Positions 25,606 to 34,508 are shown, numbered from the stretch's first letter. The stretch is 64,000 bases of DNA from Lutibacter sp. (GCA_030683995.1 JAUXPH010000030.1:1-64000), one strand, 5' to 3'. The notes: a model not told the origin generated them from the sequence alone. Numbers and translations: made by a program.

Positions 25606-27717
25606 ATGATGATTAGAAAATTCAAATTCGTATTGCCTTTACTGTTTGTTTTCAGCTTATTTACAAGTTTTCAAACAAATGCAAACAACGACCCGAAAGA
25701 TAAAGTTTTATTGACGATTTTAAAATATGTGTTGGTGCAGGGCCATTATGAGCCCCAGCAAATTGATGATGCTTTTTCCATAAAAGTTTATGATGAATTT
25801 TTAGAAAGATTAGACCCTTCAAAAAGGTATTTTCTGCAATCGGACATTGATGAATTTTCGGCTTTCAGAACTAAAATTGATGACCAAATCAACAATGAGG
25901 ATTTGTCATTCTTCTTTTTGGTTTACAATCGTTTTATGCAACGAACCGAAGAATCCAAAATCTATTACAAAGAAATTTTAGCGAATAAATTTAATTTTGA
26001 GGCGGTTGAAACCCTAGAATTAGACCCAGAAAAAATGCCTTATCCCAAAACAAAAAACGACTTGGTAAATATTTGGAATAAACAATTAAAATACAACGCA
26101 CTTACACGTTTACACGACAAAATAAGTGATGAGGAAGACAAATTTAAAGCCGACAGCACCTACGTTAAAAAACCAACAGATTTACTTGAAATTGAAGTGC
26201 GTGAAGCTACATTGACCAGCATGAACGATCTTTACGAACGTATTGATGAGCTTACTTATGCCGATTGGTTTTCAACTTTTGCGAATTGCATCACTGAAAC
26301 TTTTGACCCGCATACCAGTTATTTTGCCCCAAACGTAAAAAAACAGTTTGACGAATCCATGGCCGGTAAATTGGAAGGCATTGGCGCACGACTTCAAAAG
26401 AAAAATGATTACACAAGAATTGATGAATTGATCTCTGGCGGTCCGGCCTGGAAATCGGGAGAATTGGAAGTTGGCGACATCATTTTAAAAGTGGCGCAGG
26501 GAAATCAAGAACCTTTAGATATTGTTGGGATGCGTTTAGACCACGCCATTGAATTTATCAAAGGAAAAAAAGGCACCGAGGTTAGATTGACCGTAAAAAA
26601 AATAGACGGCACTGTTAAAGTTGTTTCTATTATCAGAGACATTGTTGAATTGGAAGAGACTTTTGTAAAATCGAGCATCATAAAAAAAGACGGCAGAACT
26701 TTTGGCATTATTAATTTGCCGAAGTTTTATATTGATTTTGACGAAAAAAACTTTAGAAACTCCACCACGGATATGGCCCAAGAAATTGAGCGCATGAAAA
26801 AAGAAAACGTTGAAGGGATTATGTTGGATTTGAGAAATAACGGCGGCGGATCGTTGCAAACAGCCATTGAAATTAGTGGACTTTTCATCAATAAAGGTCC
26901 GATAGTTCAAGTTAAATATCGTGACGCAAAACCCGATATTAAAAACGACACAGATCCAAAAATTCAATGGAACGGACCGTTGGTGGTTTTGGTGAATGAA
27001 CTTTCGGCATCTGCCTCAGAAATTTTTGCGGCGGCGATGCAAGATTATCATAGAGCCGTGATTATTGGCGGAAAACAAACCTTTGGAAAAGGGACAGTTC
27101 AAAGTGTGCTGGATTTAAACAGATACCATAATTTAAAAGAAGATTTAGGCGGCCTAAAAATCACAATCCAAAAATTTTACCGAATCAACGGCGGCTCCAC
27201 TCAAATGGAAGGCGTACACTCTGATATTATGCTGCCAAGCAGATACAGTTATATGGAAATTGGCGAGCGCGATATGAAAAATGCCTTGGTATTTGATAAA
27301 GTTCCAGCAGCAAATTATACGCTTTGGAATAATTATGAAAATTATGATTTGGCAATCAACAATAGCAAAAAACGTATTGAAAACAATAAATATTTCAAAT
27401 TAATAGACGAAAATGCGAAATGGCTGAAAAGTTCACAGGATGAAAGTATGGTTTATTTGAATTATGAAGCATACAAAAATGATTTGGAAAATCGTAAAAA
27501 TGAATCCTTAAAATATAAAGAACTTGGGGAATACACTTCCAATTTAACCTATACATCACCGCTTTATGAACAGCCTATTCTTGAAACCGATAAAGAATTG
27601 GCCGAAAAACGTGAGGCCTGGCACGCCAATTTGAAAAAGGATATTTATGTTGAAGAGGCCTTAAATGTGCTCAGCGAATTAAAAATTAAACCACACGTTC
27701 AATTGGTGAAAAATTAA
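25606..27717 (+). CDS. prc: Carboxy-terminal processing (tail-specific) protease
   Basis: A periplasmic S41 serine protease of 703 residues. It has a signal-like N-terminus (KFKFVLPLLFVFSLFTSFQT), a Tsp N-terminal domain (residues ~40-200), a PDZ domain (~240-330), the catalytic core and a C-terminal DUF3340-like helical region. The catalytic Ser lies in LSASASEIFAAAMQDY and the Lys/Gln pair in TFGKGTVQ, as in E. coli Prc. I use the ATG at 25606; an in-frame TTG at 25594 is less likely. It degrades misfolded or tagged envelope proteins. A 290-bp AT-rich region with no clear motif precedes it. Confidence 0.92.
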   Translation: MMIRKFKFVLPLLFVFSLFTSFQTNANNDPKDKVLLTILKYVLVQGHYEPQQIDDAFSIKVYDEFLERLDPSKRYFLQSDIDEFSAFRTKIDDQINNEDLSFFFLVYNRFMQRTEESKIYYKEILANKFNFEAVETLELDPEKMPYPKTKNDLVNIWNKQLKYNALTRLHDKISDEEDKFKADSTYVKKPTDLLEIEVREATLTSMNDLYERIDELTYADWFSTFANCITETFDPHTSYFAPNVKKQFDESMAGKLEGIGARLQKKNDYTRIDELISGGPAWKSGELEVGDIILKVAQGNQEPLDIVGMRLDHAIEFIKGKKGTEVRLTVKKIDGTVKVVSIIRDIVELEETFVKSSIIKKDGRTFGIINLPKFYIDFDEKNFRNSTTDMAQEIERMKKENVEGIMLDLRNNGGGSLQTAIEISGLFINKGPIVQVKYRDAKPDIKNDTDPKIQWNGPLVVLVNELSASASEIFAAAMQDYHRAVIIGGKQTFGKGTVQSVLDLNRYHNLKEDLGGLKITIQKFYRINGGSTQMEGVHSDIMLPSRYSYMEIGERDMKNALVFDKVPAANYTLWNNYENYDLAINNSKKRIENNKYFKLIDENAKWLKSSQDESMVYLNYEAYKNDLENRKNESLKYKELGEYTSNLTYTSPLYEQPILETDKELAEKREAWHANLKKDIYVEEALNVLSELKIKPHVQLVKN

Positions 27718-27758
27718 TTTTAAAATAGTGTAACTTTACACTTGTAAAGCAACAACTA

Positions 27759-28853
27759 TTGAAAACCAAAGCAAACTCATTATCAGCACTGGCACTCCAG
27801 AAGTTTAAAAAAAATACTTCTGGAGTGTTATCATTTTGGTTTGTGATTTCATGTGCGTTAATAGCCATATTTGCTTACGTTTTAGCACCCGACAACAGCA
27901 GCAATGCCAACCAGATGCATTTGGAAATCCATTCTAAAAAACCGGGTTTTGAGGTATTGATGTTGACCATTCCTTCAGACAAAACGATCAGTCAATCTTT
28001 TTTTTCCGCTGTGTTATTCGGCAAAAGAAATCCGAAAACTGAAATTCCGATTTCAAAATACAGCCTTTCTGAAACTGAATTGAACATTCACACCTATACT
28101 GAAAACAATGCAGTCAGTTTAACAAAAACGTATCCACTTTCAAAATTTCAGGGAAAAGACATTTCAACATTCATTAAAACAAAAAAATTCTATTTGGGAA
28201 CCGATAAATATGGAAGAGATTTGTTGAGCAGAATGCTGATTGGCACAAGAATTTCCTTTTCTATAGGTTTTATAGCTGTTTTCATTTCTTTGGTCATAGG
28301 ACTTTCCATTGGTGCGATAGCAGGTTATTTTGGTGGAAAAATCGACGCTTTTATTATGTGGCTCATCAATATTACCTGGTCTATTCCCACATTGCTTTTG
28401 GTAATCGCCATCACTTTGGCGTTGGGAAAAGGATTTTGGCAAGTTTTTATTGCCGTAGGTTTAACCATGTGGGTTGAAGTTGCCAGGGTTGTGCGCGGAC
28501 AACTCATTAGCGCAAAGGAAATGCAATATGTTGAAGCGGCAAAAGCATTGGGTTTTTCAAACTTCAGAATTATATTTAAACATATTTTACCCAATATTAT
28601 GGCGCCCGTAATTGTGATTTCGGCAGCCAACTTCGCCGGGGCCATTTTAATGGAAAGCGGCTTGAGTTTTTTGGGAATTGGCGCGCAACCACCAATACCT
28701 TCCTGGGGCGCTATGATTAAAGACCATTACAGCTATATTATTTTGGGAAAAGCCTATTTGGCCATTATTCCAGGATTGGCCATTATGAGTTTGGTGATGG
28801 CTTTTATGCTGATAGGTAACGCCTTGCGCGATGCGTTGGATGTGAAAAATTAA
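27759..28853 (+). CDS. ABC transporter permease, DppC/OppC type (TTG start)
   Basis: An inner-membrane permease of 364 residues for peptide or nickel-type ABC import. It has an N-terminal helix (LSFWFVISCALIAIFAYVLAP), then an unusual ~110-residue periplasmic segment (residues 45-150), then five helices with the EAA loop EAAKALGFSNFRIIFKHILP. It begins at TTG 27759; relatives share the start KTKxxSLSALA. No partner permease, ATPase or binding protein is adjacent, so the rest of the system must be elsewhere. Confidence 0.88.
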   Translation: MKTKANSLSALALQKFKKNTSGVLSFWFVISCALIAIFAYVLAPDNSSNANQMHLEIHSKKPGFEVLMLTIPSDKTISQSFFSAVLFGKRNPKTEIPISKYSLSETELNIHTYTENNAVSLTKTYPLSKFQGKDISTFIKTKKFYLGTDKYGRDLLSRMLIGTRISFSIGFIAVFISLVIGLSIGAIAGYFGGKIDAFIMWLINITWSIPTLLLVIAITLALGKGFWQVFIAVGLTMWVEVARVVRGQLISAKEMQYVEAAKALGFSNFRIIFKHILPNIMAPVIVISAANFAGAILMESGLSFLGIGAQPPIPSWGAMIKDHYSYIILGKAYLAIIPGLAIMSLVMAFMLIGNALRDALDVKN

Positions 28854-28938
28854 AAAACCTTAAAAATTTAAACCTTTTTTGTCTTAGATTTATTTAAACA
28901 AAACTTAAGCCCTAAATTTGCCCCTCAAAAAATAATTC

Positions 28939-29388
28939 ATGAATTTCGAAATTACCTTCAAAACAAAATGGTCGGAATTTGACCCAAACAGACATATGCG
29001 CCACACGGCATATAACGATTATGCAGCAGAAGTCAGAGTGCGATTTTTTCAGGAACACGGACTTTCCATCAACGAATTTGCAAAACTGAATATCGGTCCG
29101 ATTTTATTCAAAGAAGAAACTTCCTTTTTTAAAGAAATACATATTGGCGAAGACATTACCGTTAAAATGGAACTGGAAGGCGTTTCAAAAGGTATTGAAC
29201 GCTGGCGTTTTAATCATAAAATTTACAATGAAACAGGCCAGCTTTCCGCTGAAATAAAGGTGTATGGCGCTTGGATAGATTTGATGAAACGCAAATTGAC
29301 TTCGCCGCCCCAAAAATTTGTGACCATCTTTGATGACCTTCCAAAATCTGAATATTTTCAGGAAATTTTGTTGAAAAGTGAAAAATAG
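28939..29388 (+). CDS. Acyl-CoA thioesterase (hotdog fold)
   Basis: 149 residues of a 4-hydroxybenzoyl-CoA-thioesterase/FatA-like hotdog enzyme. The motif SEFDPNRHMRHTAYNDYAAE (residues ~13-32) contains the catalytic-type Asp and the DxNxHMxxxxY pattern. It probably hydrolyses acyl-CoA in the cytoplasm; substrate unknown. A TAAATTTG box (28913-28920) precedes the ATG. Its end overlaps the next gene by 11 bp. Confidence 0.85.
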   Translation: MNFEITFKTKWSEFDPNRHMRHTAYNDYAAEVRVRFFQEHGLSINEFAKLNIGPILFKEETSFFKEIHIGEDITVKMELEGVSKGIERWRFNHKIYNETGQLSAEIKVYGAWIDLMKRKLTSPPQKFVTIFDDLPKSEYFQEILLKSEK

Positions 29389-30172
29389 AAAAGTAGTTTA
29401 CATTGTTATAACCTTATTATTCGCTGTCGGATTTTATTTTTATGATGGTTTTGCTTTTGAAACATCGGCATCAACTGAAACAGTTGAAGTTTCTGATTTC
29501 AATTTTTTGCCAACCTCAACAACCGGACAAGTTGTTCATCATCAATTTTATGCGCTTTCCTATCACGAAAAATACGAACAGGCAGAATGGGTGGCTTATG
29601 AATTAACGCAAAATCAACTTTCAGGCATAAGCATTAAAAGACCATATTTTGAGCAAGATCCGAAGGTAACAACCCAAAGCGCCCATTTTAAGAATTTTAA
29701 AAATTCAGGTTATAACAAAGGACATTTATGTCCGGCCGGCGATCGAAAATTTTCTGCGGCTTCTTACAATGAAACATTTTTTACCTCTAATATTTCACCC
29801 CAAACTTATGGATTTAACGCTGGTGTTTGGAACAGGTTGGAAGAAAAAGTACGTTACTGGGCGCAAAAATATCAAAAAGTGTACATTGTGACGGGCGGCA
29901 TTTTAAAACCGGATTTAAAAACCATCGGAACCGAAAAAGTTGCAGTTCCAAAGTATTTCTACAAAATAATTTTAGATTACAATGGCGCTGAAACAAAAGC
30001 CATTGCATTTTTAATTCCACACGAAAAATCAGAAAAAGGATTGTATCAATTTGTTACCAGCATTGATGAAATTGAGAGTTTAACCGGCATAGATTTTTAC
30101 CCTGAATTGCCTGATGAAATTGAAAATAAAATAGAAAAATCAAGCGATTATAAGCATTGGGCTTTTAGGTAA
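29378..30172 (+). CDS. DNA/RNA non-specific endonuclease (NUC family), exported
   Basis: 264 residues. An N-terminal hydrophobic anchor or signal (VVYIVITLLFAVGFYFYDGF) is followed by the NUC domain. The active-site motif reads NKGHLCPAGDRKFSAA, where most relatives have DRGH; the catalytic His is kept. The metal-binding Asn/Glu region NISPQTYGFNAGVWNRLEEK follows. The start is GTG at 29378, overlapping the thioesterase gene by 11 bp, so the two are translationally coupled. It probably acts outside the cytoplasm on nucleic acids. Confidence 0.88.
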   Translation: MKNRKVVYIVITLLFAVGFYFYDGFAFETSASTETVEVSDFNFLPTSTTGQVVHHQFYALSYHEKYEQAEWVAYELTQNQLSGISIKRPYFEQDPKVTTQSAHFKNFKNSGYNKGHLCPAGDRKFSAASYNETFFTSNISPQTYGFNAGVWNRLEEKVRYWAQKYQKVYIVTGGILKPDLKTIGTEKVAVPKYFYKIILDYNGAETKAIAFLIPHEKSEKGLYQFVTSIDEIESLTGIDFYPELPDEIENKIEKSSDYKHWAFR

Positions 30173-30238
30173 TTCCTAGAATATCCTATTAAAAAAGCGT
30201 TGGTGAAATTCCAAAATTGACCCAAACATAAAAAAATT

Positions 30239-30275
30239 AACCGCAAATTCCGCAAAGTTAATACGCAAAGAGCGC
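30239..30275. repeat. AACCGCAAA...CGCAAAG repeat, third copy
   Basis: AACCGCAAATTCCGCAAAG then TTAATACGCAAAGAGCGCC. Related to 22603-22632 and 22721-22758, and here too it directly precedes a structured repeat. Confidence 0.7.
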
Positions 30276-30305
30276 CAGAAATTTTAAAATTATTTATTGT
30301 TAATT

Positions 30306-30453
30306 GAAGCCGCGTTAGCGATGGCAGTGAAAAGCCCGCAGTCACGCTTTTGGGCGTGACGAGGACTTGCAACGAACAGCGCGACCCGCCAAGTGGCGGG
30401 GAACGCCCACCAAAATGGCGGGCAGGCCCACCAAAAAGGTCGGCAGGCAGGCC
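30306..30453. repeat. Structured intergenic repeat, copy 2
   Basis: GAAGCCGCGTTAGCGATGGC, then GCAGTGAAAAGCCC, a hairpin GTCACGC-TTTT-GGGCGTGAC, an unpaired core GAGGACTTGCAACGAACAGC, and a hairpin CCCGCCAAGTGGCGGG, ending in GGCAGG units. Nearly identical to the reverse-orientation copy at 35258-35353. It occupies most of the 380-bp gap between the nuclease and SSS genes. No gene is supported there. Confidence 0.85.
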
Positions 30454-30502
30454 CAAAATAACTTTATATCAATTGCTGTACTAATTGGTATTAAACCATA
30501 AA

Positions 30503-30531
30503 AAAAGCGCCTGAAAATTTCCGGCGCTTTT
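30503..30531 (-). terminator. Intrinsic terminator after the SSS transporter
   Basis: AAAAGCGCC (30503-30511) pairs perfectly with GGCGCTTTT (30523-30531) around an 11-nt loop. It lies 21 nt downstream of the transporter stop and has A/T tracts on both sides. Confidence 0.8.
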
Positions 30532-30552
30532 GATTCAATATTTATGTATTTG

Positions 30553-32205
30553 TTATTTCCAGAAAGCGGCATACAGCGCCACTAAAATAATCATCACGGC
30601 AAATGCGCCAATGTTAAATTCCGGACTTGTTTTGAACAGTGCTTTTGAAAGCGGAATACCTTTTTCATCATCTTTTCCTTTATTTTGCGTCCAGCTCACA
30701 ATCGCAATAACAATCATAGTAAGTATTGCCGTATATCCCATTTGGTCCAAGAAAGGAACATCAACAAATATAGCATTTGTAGACCATCCTTTTGGCGCCA
30801 CTTTAAAATACATGGCGATTGGAATGGAAACCAAAGCCCCAACAATGGCGCCTTTGTTGGTTGTTTTTTTCCAGAACAATCCCAAAATAAATATGGCCAA
30901 AATTCCAGGGCTCACAACACCCGTATATTCTTGTATATATTGAAAAGCTTGATCTAAACCCTGTAAAAATGGAGCAATTAAACAAGCAATTGCCAAAGCA
31001 ACAGCCGCGGAGATTCTTCCCATATTCACGGTGCTTTTATCGCTTGCGTTTTTGTTGATGTACTGTTTGTAAATATCCATCGTAAAAATGGTGGAAGTTG
31101 AATTTAGCATAGAAGCCAAAGACGATACAATTGCCGCAGCCAAAGCCGCAAAAGCAACCCCTTTTAATCCGGTAGGCAAAAATTGCAACAACCAAGGGTA
31201 GGCTTTATCTGCCTGTTCCAAGGTCGGTAAATTTTTAAGTCCGGCCACGCCCAAACGTGCCATAATCTCAGGGTCATTTACCATCACATAAGCTGCAATA
31301 CCAGGAACTACCACAATTAAAGGAATTATTAATTTTAATCCGGCCGCCAATAAAATCCCTTTTTGTGCTTCTTTTAATGATTTTGCTGCCAAAGTTCTTT
31401 GAATGATATACTGATTAAAACCCCAATAATATAGATTCGCAACCCACATACCGCCAAGCAATACGCCAATGCCCGGCAACATTTCATAATAATCGCTCGA
31501 TTCATCAAAAATCATCACAAATCTTTCAGGGGCGGCTTCATAAATAGTTTTAAAACCTGCAAGAATCCCTTGTCCGTCTGATACCGCGTTTAAAGCTATA
31601 TAAGTTGTAACCAAACCTCCCAACACTAAAAACACTACCTGGATAACATCTGTCCACGCCACTGCTGAAAGTCCGCCGTACAAAGAATAAGCCGCCGCAA
31701 ACAACGCCAAGCCGATTACCCCATAAACCATAGGAATTCCCATAATGGTTTCTAAAGCCAAAGAGCCTAAATACAATACCGACGTTAAATTCACAAACAC
31801 ATAAAGTGCTATCCAGAATACCGCCAAAATGGTTTTTAAGTTGGTGGAAAATCGTTTTTCAACAAATTCGGGAATGGTATACAATCCTTTTTCAATAAAA
31901 ATAGGCAAAAAGAATTTCCCAACTATGATTAAAGTGATGGCAGCCATCCATTCATAAGAAGCAATTGCCAATCCCAAGGCAAAACCTGAACCCGACATTC
32001 CAATAAATTGTTCTGCAGAAATATTTGCAGCGATTAATGAAGCTCCAATAGCCCACCAAGGCAAAGATTTACTTGCCAAAAAATAATCTTCGGCAGTTTT
32101 TTGATGTCCTTTTTTGTCTCTGGACACCCATAAACCTACCCCTAAAATTAATACAGCATACGCTATAAAAACGAAATAATCCCAAAATCCGAAATGTGCA
32201 GTCAT
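30553..32205 (-). CDS. Sodium:solute symporter (SSS/SGLT family)
   Basis: A 550-residue inner-membrane symporter with about 13-14 helices. The vSGLT-like start (FIAYAVLILGVGLWVSRDKK), the first Na-site region AANISAEQFIGMSGSGFA, the helix MLNSTSTIFTMDIYKQYI and the GRISA motif indicate the sugar/Na branch. Sugar transport is likely but the substrate is not certain. It stands alone, with a 79-residue ORF 73 bp upstream that might be a remnant of a sugar kinase. Confidence 0.9.
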   Translation of the reverse strand: MTAHFGFWDYFVFIAYAVLILGVGLWVSRDKKGHQKTAEDYFLASKSLPWWAIGASLIAANISAEQFIGMSGSGFALGLAIASYEWMAAITLIIVGKFFLPIFIEKGLYTIPEFVEKRFSTNLKTILAVFWIALYVFVNLTSVLYLGSLALETIMGIPMVYGVIGLALFAAAYSLYGGLSAVAWTDVIQVVFLVLGGLVTTYIALNAVSDGQGILAGFKTIYEAAPERFVMIFDESSDYYEMLPGIGVLLGGMWVANLYYWGFNQYIIQRTLAAKSLKEAQKGILLAAGLKLIIPLIVVVPGIAAYVMVNDPEIMARLGVAGLKNLPTLEQADKAYPWLLQFLPTGLKGVAFAALAAAIVSSLASMLNSTSTIFTMDIYKQYINKNASDKSTVNMGRISAAVALAIACLIAPFLQGLDQAFQYIQEYTGVVSPGILAIFILGLFWKKTTNKGAIVGALVSIPIAMYFKVAPKGWSTNAIFVDVPFLDQMGYTAILTMIVIAIVSWTQNKGKDDEKGIPLSKALFKTSPEFNIGAFAVMIILVALYAAFWK

Positions 32206-32278
32206 GATATTTTATTAGTATTTAGTTATTGATTCTTATTGAAATTTCTCTAAGCATAGCCTGTTAATTGTTGATTTT

Positions 32279-32518
32279 TTATTGAATTTGTAAAATTAGG
32301 TATGATTCACAGCTCACAAAAGTTTCAAAATCTTTACTGAAAACACCAGAATGATTTAAAGCCCTGTTTTTTTCTGAATTAAAACTATTTTTATGGTCGG
32401 AAGCAACAAGTAAAACAGCACTATTGTTACTAGTGATTCTTTCTCCAATAATGTCAATTTTTTCTGGAGATTGTATATTTACAACGTTTTCGGAGCCGGT
32501 AAAATCAATTTGTTTCAT
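32279..32518 (-). CDS. Short hypothetical ORF, possible galactokinase N-terminal remnant
   Basis: 79 residues with an ATG and its own stop. The segment SPEKIDIIGERITSNNSAVL resembles the galactokinase substrate motif (S/A)PGR(I/V)NxIGEHTDYN, but the Gly, His and Asp are replaced. The remainder shows no GHMP motif. It may be a decayed kinase fragment next to a sugar symporter, or a small unrelated protein, or chance. Low confidence that it is expressed. Confidence 0.35.
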   Translation of the reverse strand: MKQIDFTGSENVVNIQSPEKIDIIGERITSNNSAVLLVASDHKNSFNSEKNRALNHSGVFSKDFETFVSCESYLILQIQ

Positions 32519-32687
32519 TAAAAGACCAAAATTATTTAGAAGTTTTATTAATTAGTACGCTAACTTACTAAATTTATTGATACAAATTCACTTATTTATA
32601 GGAGTAATTTTCAAAAATATATTGGAAACAAGACAAGCAATGAAAGGTTGTATAGCTTGAATTTGTACTGTTAAAAAACAAAAAAAA

Positions 32688-32883
32688 CCTCTCGTTTCCG
32701 AAAAGCTTTTTGTGCGGGTCCTTCGGCAAACTCAGGACAGGCTCACGATCCTTCCCTCGGCTCCGCCTGCCTAACGGACAGGCAGGCTCGGGATAAACTT
32801 CTCGTCTCTCCGCCTTCCTTTTAACAAATCAAAATTTATTTCACAAAAAAAGCCTCTCGTTTCCGAAAAGCTTTTTGTGCGGG
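32688..32883. repeat. 31-bp direct duplication of the tRNA-Leu 3' flank
   Basis: CCTCTCGTTTCCGAAAAGC then TTTTTGTGCGGG occurs at 32688-32718 and again at 32853-32883, 165 bp apart and both after an A-rich run. The right copy includes the last bases of tRNA-Leu and its terminator. The 134 bp between hold a CCTTCGGCAAACTCAGGACAGG repeat, a GCCTGCC/GGCAGGC palindrome, and an inverted fragment like the tRNA 3' end (TCTCTCCGCC at 32805-32814). Confidence 0.85.
32843..32877 (-). terminator. Terminator after tRNA-Leu
   Basis: An A-run/T-run hairpin (ACAAAAAAAGC ... GCTTTTTGT) directly downstream of tRNA-Leu on the minus strand. A duplicate copy is at 32680-32712. Confidence 0.55.
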
Positions 32884-32959
32884 CGGAGAGACTCGAACTC
32901 TCAAACCTCGCGGCACCAGATCCTAAGTCTGGCGTGTCTACCAATTTCACCACGCCCGC
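32878..32959 (-). tRNA. tRNA-Leu (anticodon UAG)
   Basis: An 82-nt class II tRNA. The acceptor stem GCGGGCG pairs with CGCCCGC, discriminator A. The anticodon stem CCAGA/TCTGG encloses CTTAGGA with anticodon TAG (complement at 32923-32925). There is a D arm with GGTAGACA, a long variable arm (TGCCGCGAGGTTTGA) and a TTCGAGT T loop. CCA is not encoded. A promoter TTG-N18-TATATTTG precedes it. Confidence 0.96.
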
Positions 32960-32972
32960 ATTATTATGGCTG

Positions 32973-33001
32973 CAAATATACACAATACTTACAAATTGCA
33001 A
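32973..33001 (-). promoter_or_regulatory. Promoter of tRNA-Leu
   Basis: On the minus strand TTG (33001-32999), 18 nt, TATATTTG (32980-32973), 14 nt before the mature tRNA end. Same -7 octamer as tRNA-Phe. Confidence 0.7.
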
Positions 33002-33076
33002 AGTACATCTTACTCTTTTTTCAACAATTTCTATCAAATAAAAATTTCGTAATTTTGGACATTTAAATATAGTAAT

Positions 33077-34462
33077 ATGGAAAATATAAAATCATACGTA
33101 AATCAGCATAAAGACCGCTTTATCGCTGAACTAATTGAACTGCTAAAAATACCATCCGTAAGCGCCGATTCTGCTTTCAGCAAGGATATTTTAAAAACTG
33201 CCGACGCCGTGAAATCTGCACTGGAAAAAGCGGGTTGCGACAAAGTTGAAATATGCAAAACTCCGGGAAACCCAATTGTTTACGGAGAAAAAATAATCGA
33301 CAAAAAATTGCCGACCATCCTTGTGTACGGACATTATGATGTTCAGCCAGCCGACCCCATTGATCTTTGGGATTCTCCGCCGTTTGAACCAGTGATCAAA
33401 AAAACTAAAATCCATCCCGATGGCGCTATTTTTGCCCGCGGCTCTTGCGACGATAAAGGTCAGGTTTATATGCACGTGAAAGCGCTGGAATATATGATTT
33501 CTACCAACCAACTTCCTTGCAATGTGAAATTTATGATTGAAGGCGAAGAAGAAATTGGGTCCGTTAGTTTGGCTTGGTTCGTGGAACGCAACCAGGAAAA
33601 ATTGGCCAACGACATTATTTTGATTTCCGATACCGGAATGATTTCAAACTCACAACCCTCAATAACCACCGGTTTGCGCGGTTTGAGCTATGTTGAAGTC
33701 GAGGTTACCGGTCCGAACCGAGATTTACATTCTGGTTTGTACGGTGGCGTAGTCGCCAATCCAATCAATATTTTAGCCAAAATGATTGCTTCTTTACACG
33801 ATGAAAACAACCGCGTAACCATTCCAGGTTTTTATGATAAAGTAGTAGATTTATCGAAAGAAGAAAGAGCAGAAATGGCAAAAGCGCCTTTTTCATTGGA
33901 CAATTATAAAAAAGCATTGGACATTGAAGAAGTGTACGGCGAAAAAGGCTATACCACCAACGAACGCAATTCCATCCGCCCAACATTGGACGTGAACGGA
34001 ATTTGGGGTGGTTATACCGGTGAAGGCTCAAAAACAGTGATTGCAGCAAAAGCACACGCAAAAATTTCGATGCGTTTGGTGCCAAACCAAGATTGGCAGG
34101 AAATTACCGAATTGTTTAAAAAACACTTTGAAAAAATCGCGCCGAAATCGGTGAAAGTGATCGTAAAACCGCATCATGGCGGACAAGGATATGTTACGCC
34201 AATTGACACCATTGGGTACAAAGCCGCAAGCAAAGCGTATCAGGAATCGTTTGGCGTAGCTCCAATTCCGCAACGATCTGGCGGAAGTATTCCTATTGTG
34301 GCACTGTTTGAAAAAGAACTGAAAAGCAAAACGATATTAATGGGATTTGGGTTGGACAGCGATGCCATCCATTCCCCAAACGAACATTTTGGTATTTTTA
34401 ATTACCTCAAAGGCATTGAAACCATTCCGTTATTTTACAAGTATTTTACGGAAATGTCCTAA
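33077..34462 (+). CDS. M20 family dipeptidase
   Basis: A cytoplasmic zinc peptidase of 461 residues related to carnosinase/PepV-type dipeptidases. The metal ligands are visible in VYGHYDVQPAD, SCDDKGQ and EGEEEIGS (catalytic Glu plus ligand), and a late His in SDAIHSPNEHFG. Residues ~200-350 form the lid/dimerisation domain. A TAATTTTG box (33050-33057) lies 19 nt before the ATG. A strong terminator follows at once. It may complete breakdown of imported peptides. Confidence 0.92.
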   Translation: MENIKSYVNQHKDRFIAELIELLKIPSVSADSAFSKDILKTADAVKSALEKAGCDKVEICKTPGNPIVYGEKIIDKKLPTILVYGHYDVQPADPIDLWDSPPFEPVIKKTKIHPDGAIFARGSCDDKGQVYMHVKALEYMISTNQLPCNVKFMIEGEEEIGSVSLAWFVERNQEKLANDIILISDTGMISNSQPSITTGLRGLSYVEVEVTGPNRDLHSGLYGGVVANPINILAKMIASLHDENNRVTIPGFYDKVVDLSKEERAEMAKAPFSLDNYKKALDIEEVYGEKGYTTNERNSIRPTLDVNGIWGGYTGEGSKTVIAAKAHAKISMRLVPNQDWQEITELFKKHFEKIAPKSVKVIVKPHHGGQGYVTPIDTIGYKAASKAYQESFGVAPIPQRSGGSIPIVALFEKELKSKTILMGFGLDSDAIHSPNEHFGIFNYLKGIETIPLFYKYFTEMS

Positions 34463-34508
34463 AAAAAGAAGCCCAAATTTGCGTTGCAAATTTGAGCTTC
34501 TTTTTTTG
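34461..34508 (+). terminator. Strong terminator after the M20 dipeptidase
   Basis: AAAAAAAGAAGC (34461-34472), CCAAATTTGC pairing with GCAAATTTG, then GCTTCTTTTTTT. The stem is long, with 12 A/G:T/C pairs at the base, and it overlaps the stop codon region. Probably bidirectional with the convergent PhnA gene. Confidence 0.85.

Noticed and set aside
28854-28885. Terminator after the ABC permease
   Set aside because: A-run and T-run are present but the arms are not complementary (AAAAAACC against AACCTTTTTT).
30148-30572. Minus-strand ORFs (102 and 76 residues) downstream of the NUC nuclease
   Set aside because: They are open frames through the structured repeat and the terminator, with no recognisable domain.
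32771-33037. An 88-residue minus-strand ORF
   Set aside because: It runs through tRNA-Leu and the duplicated flank.
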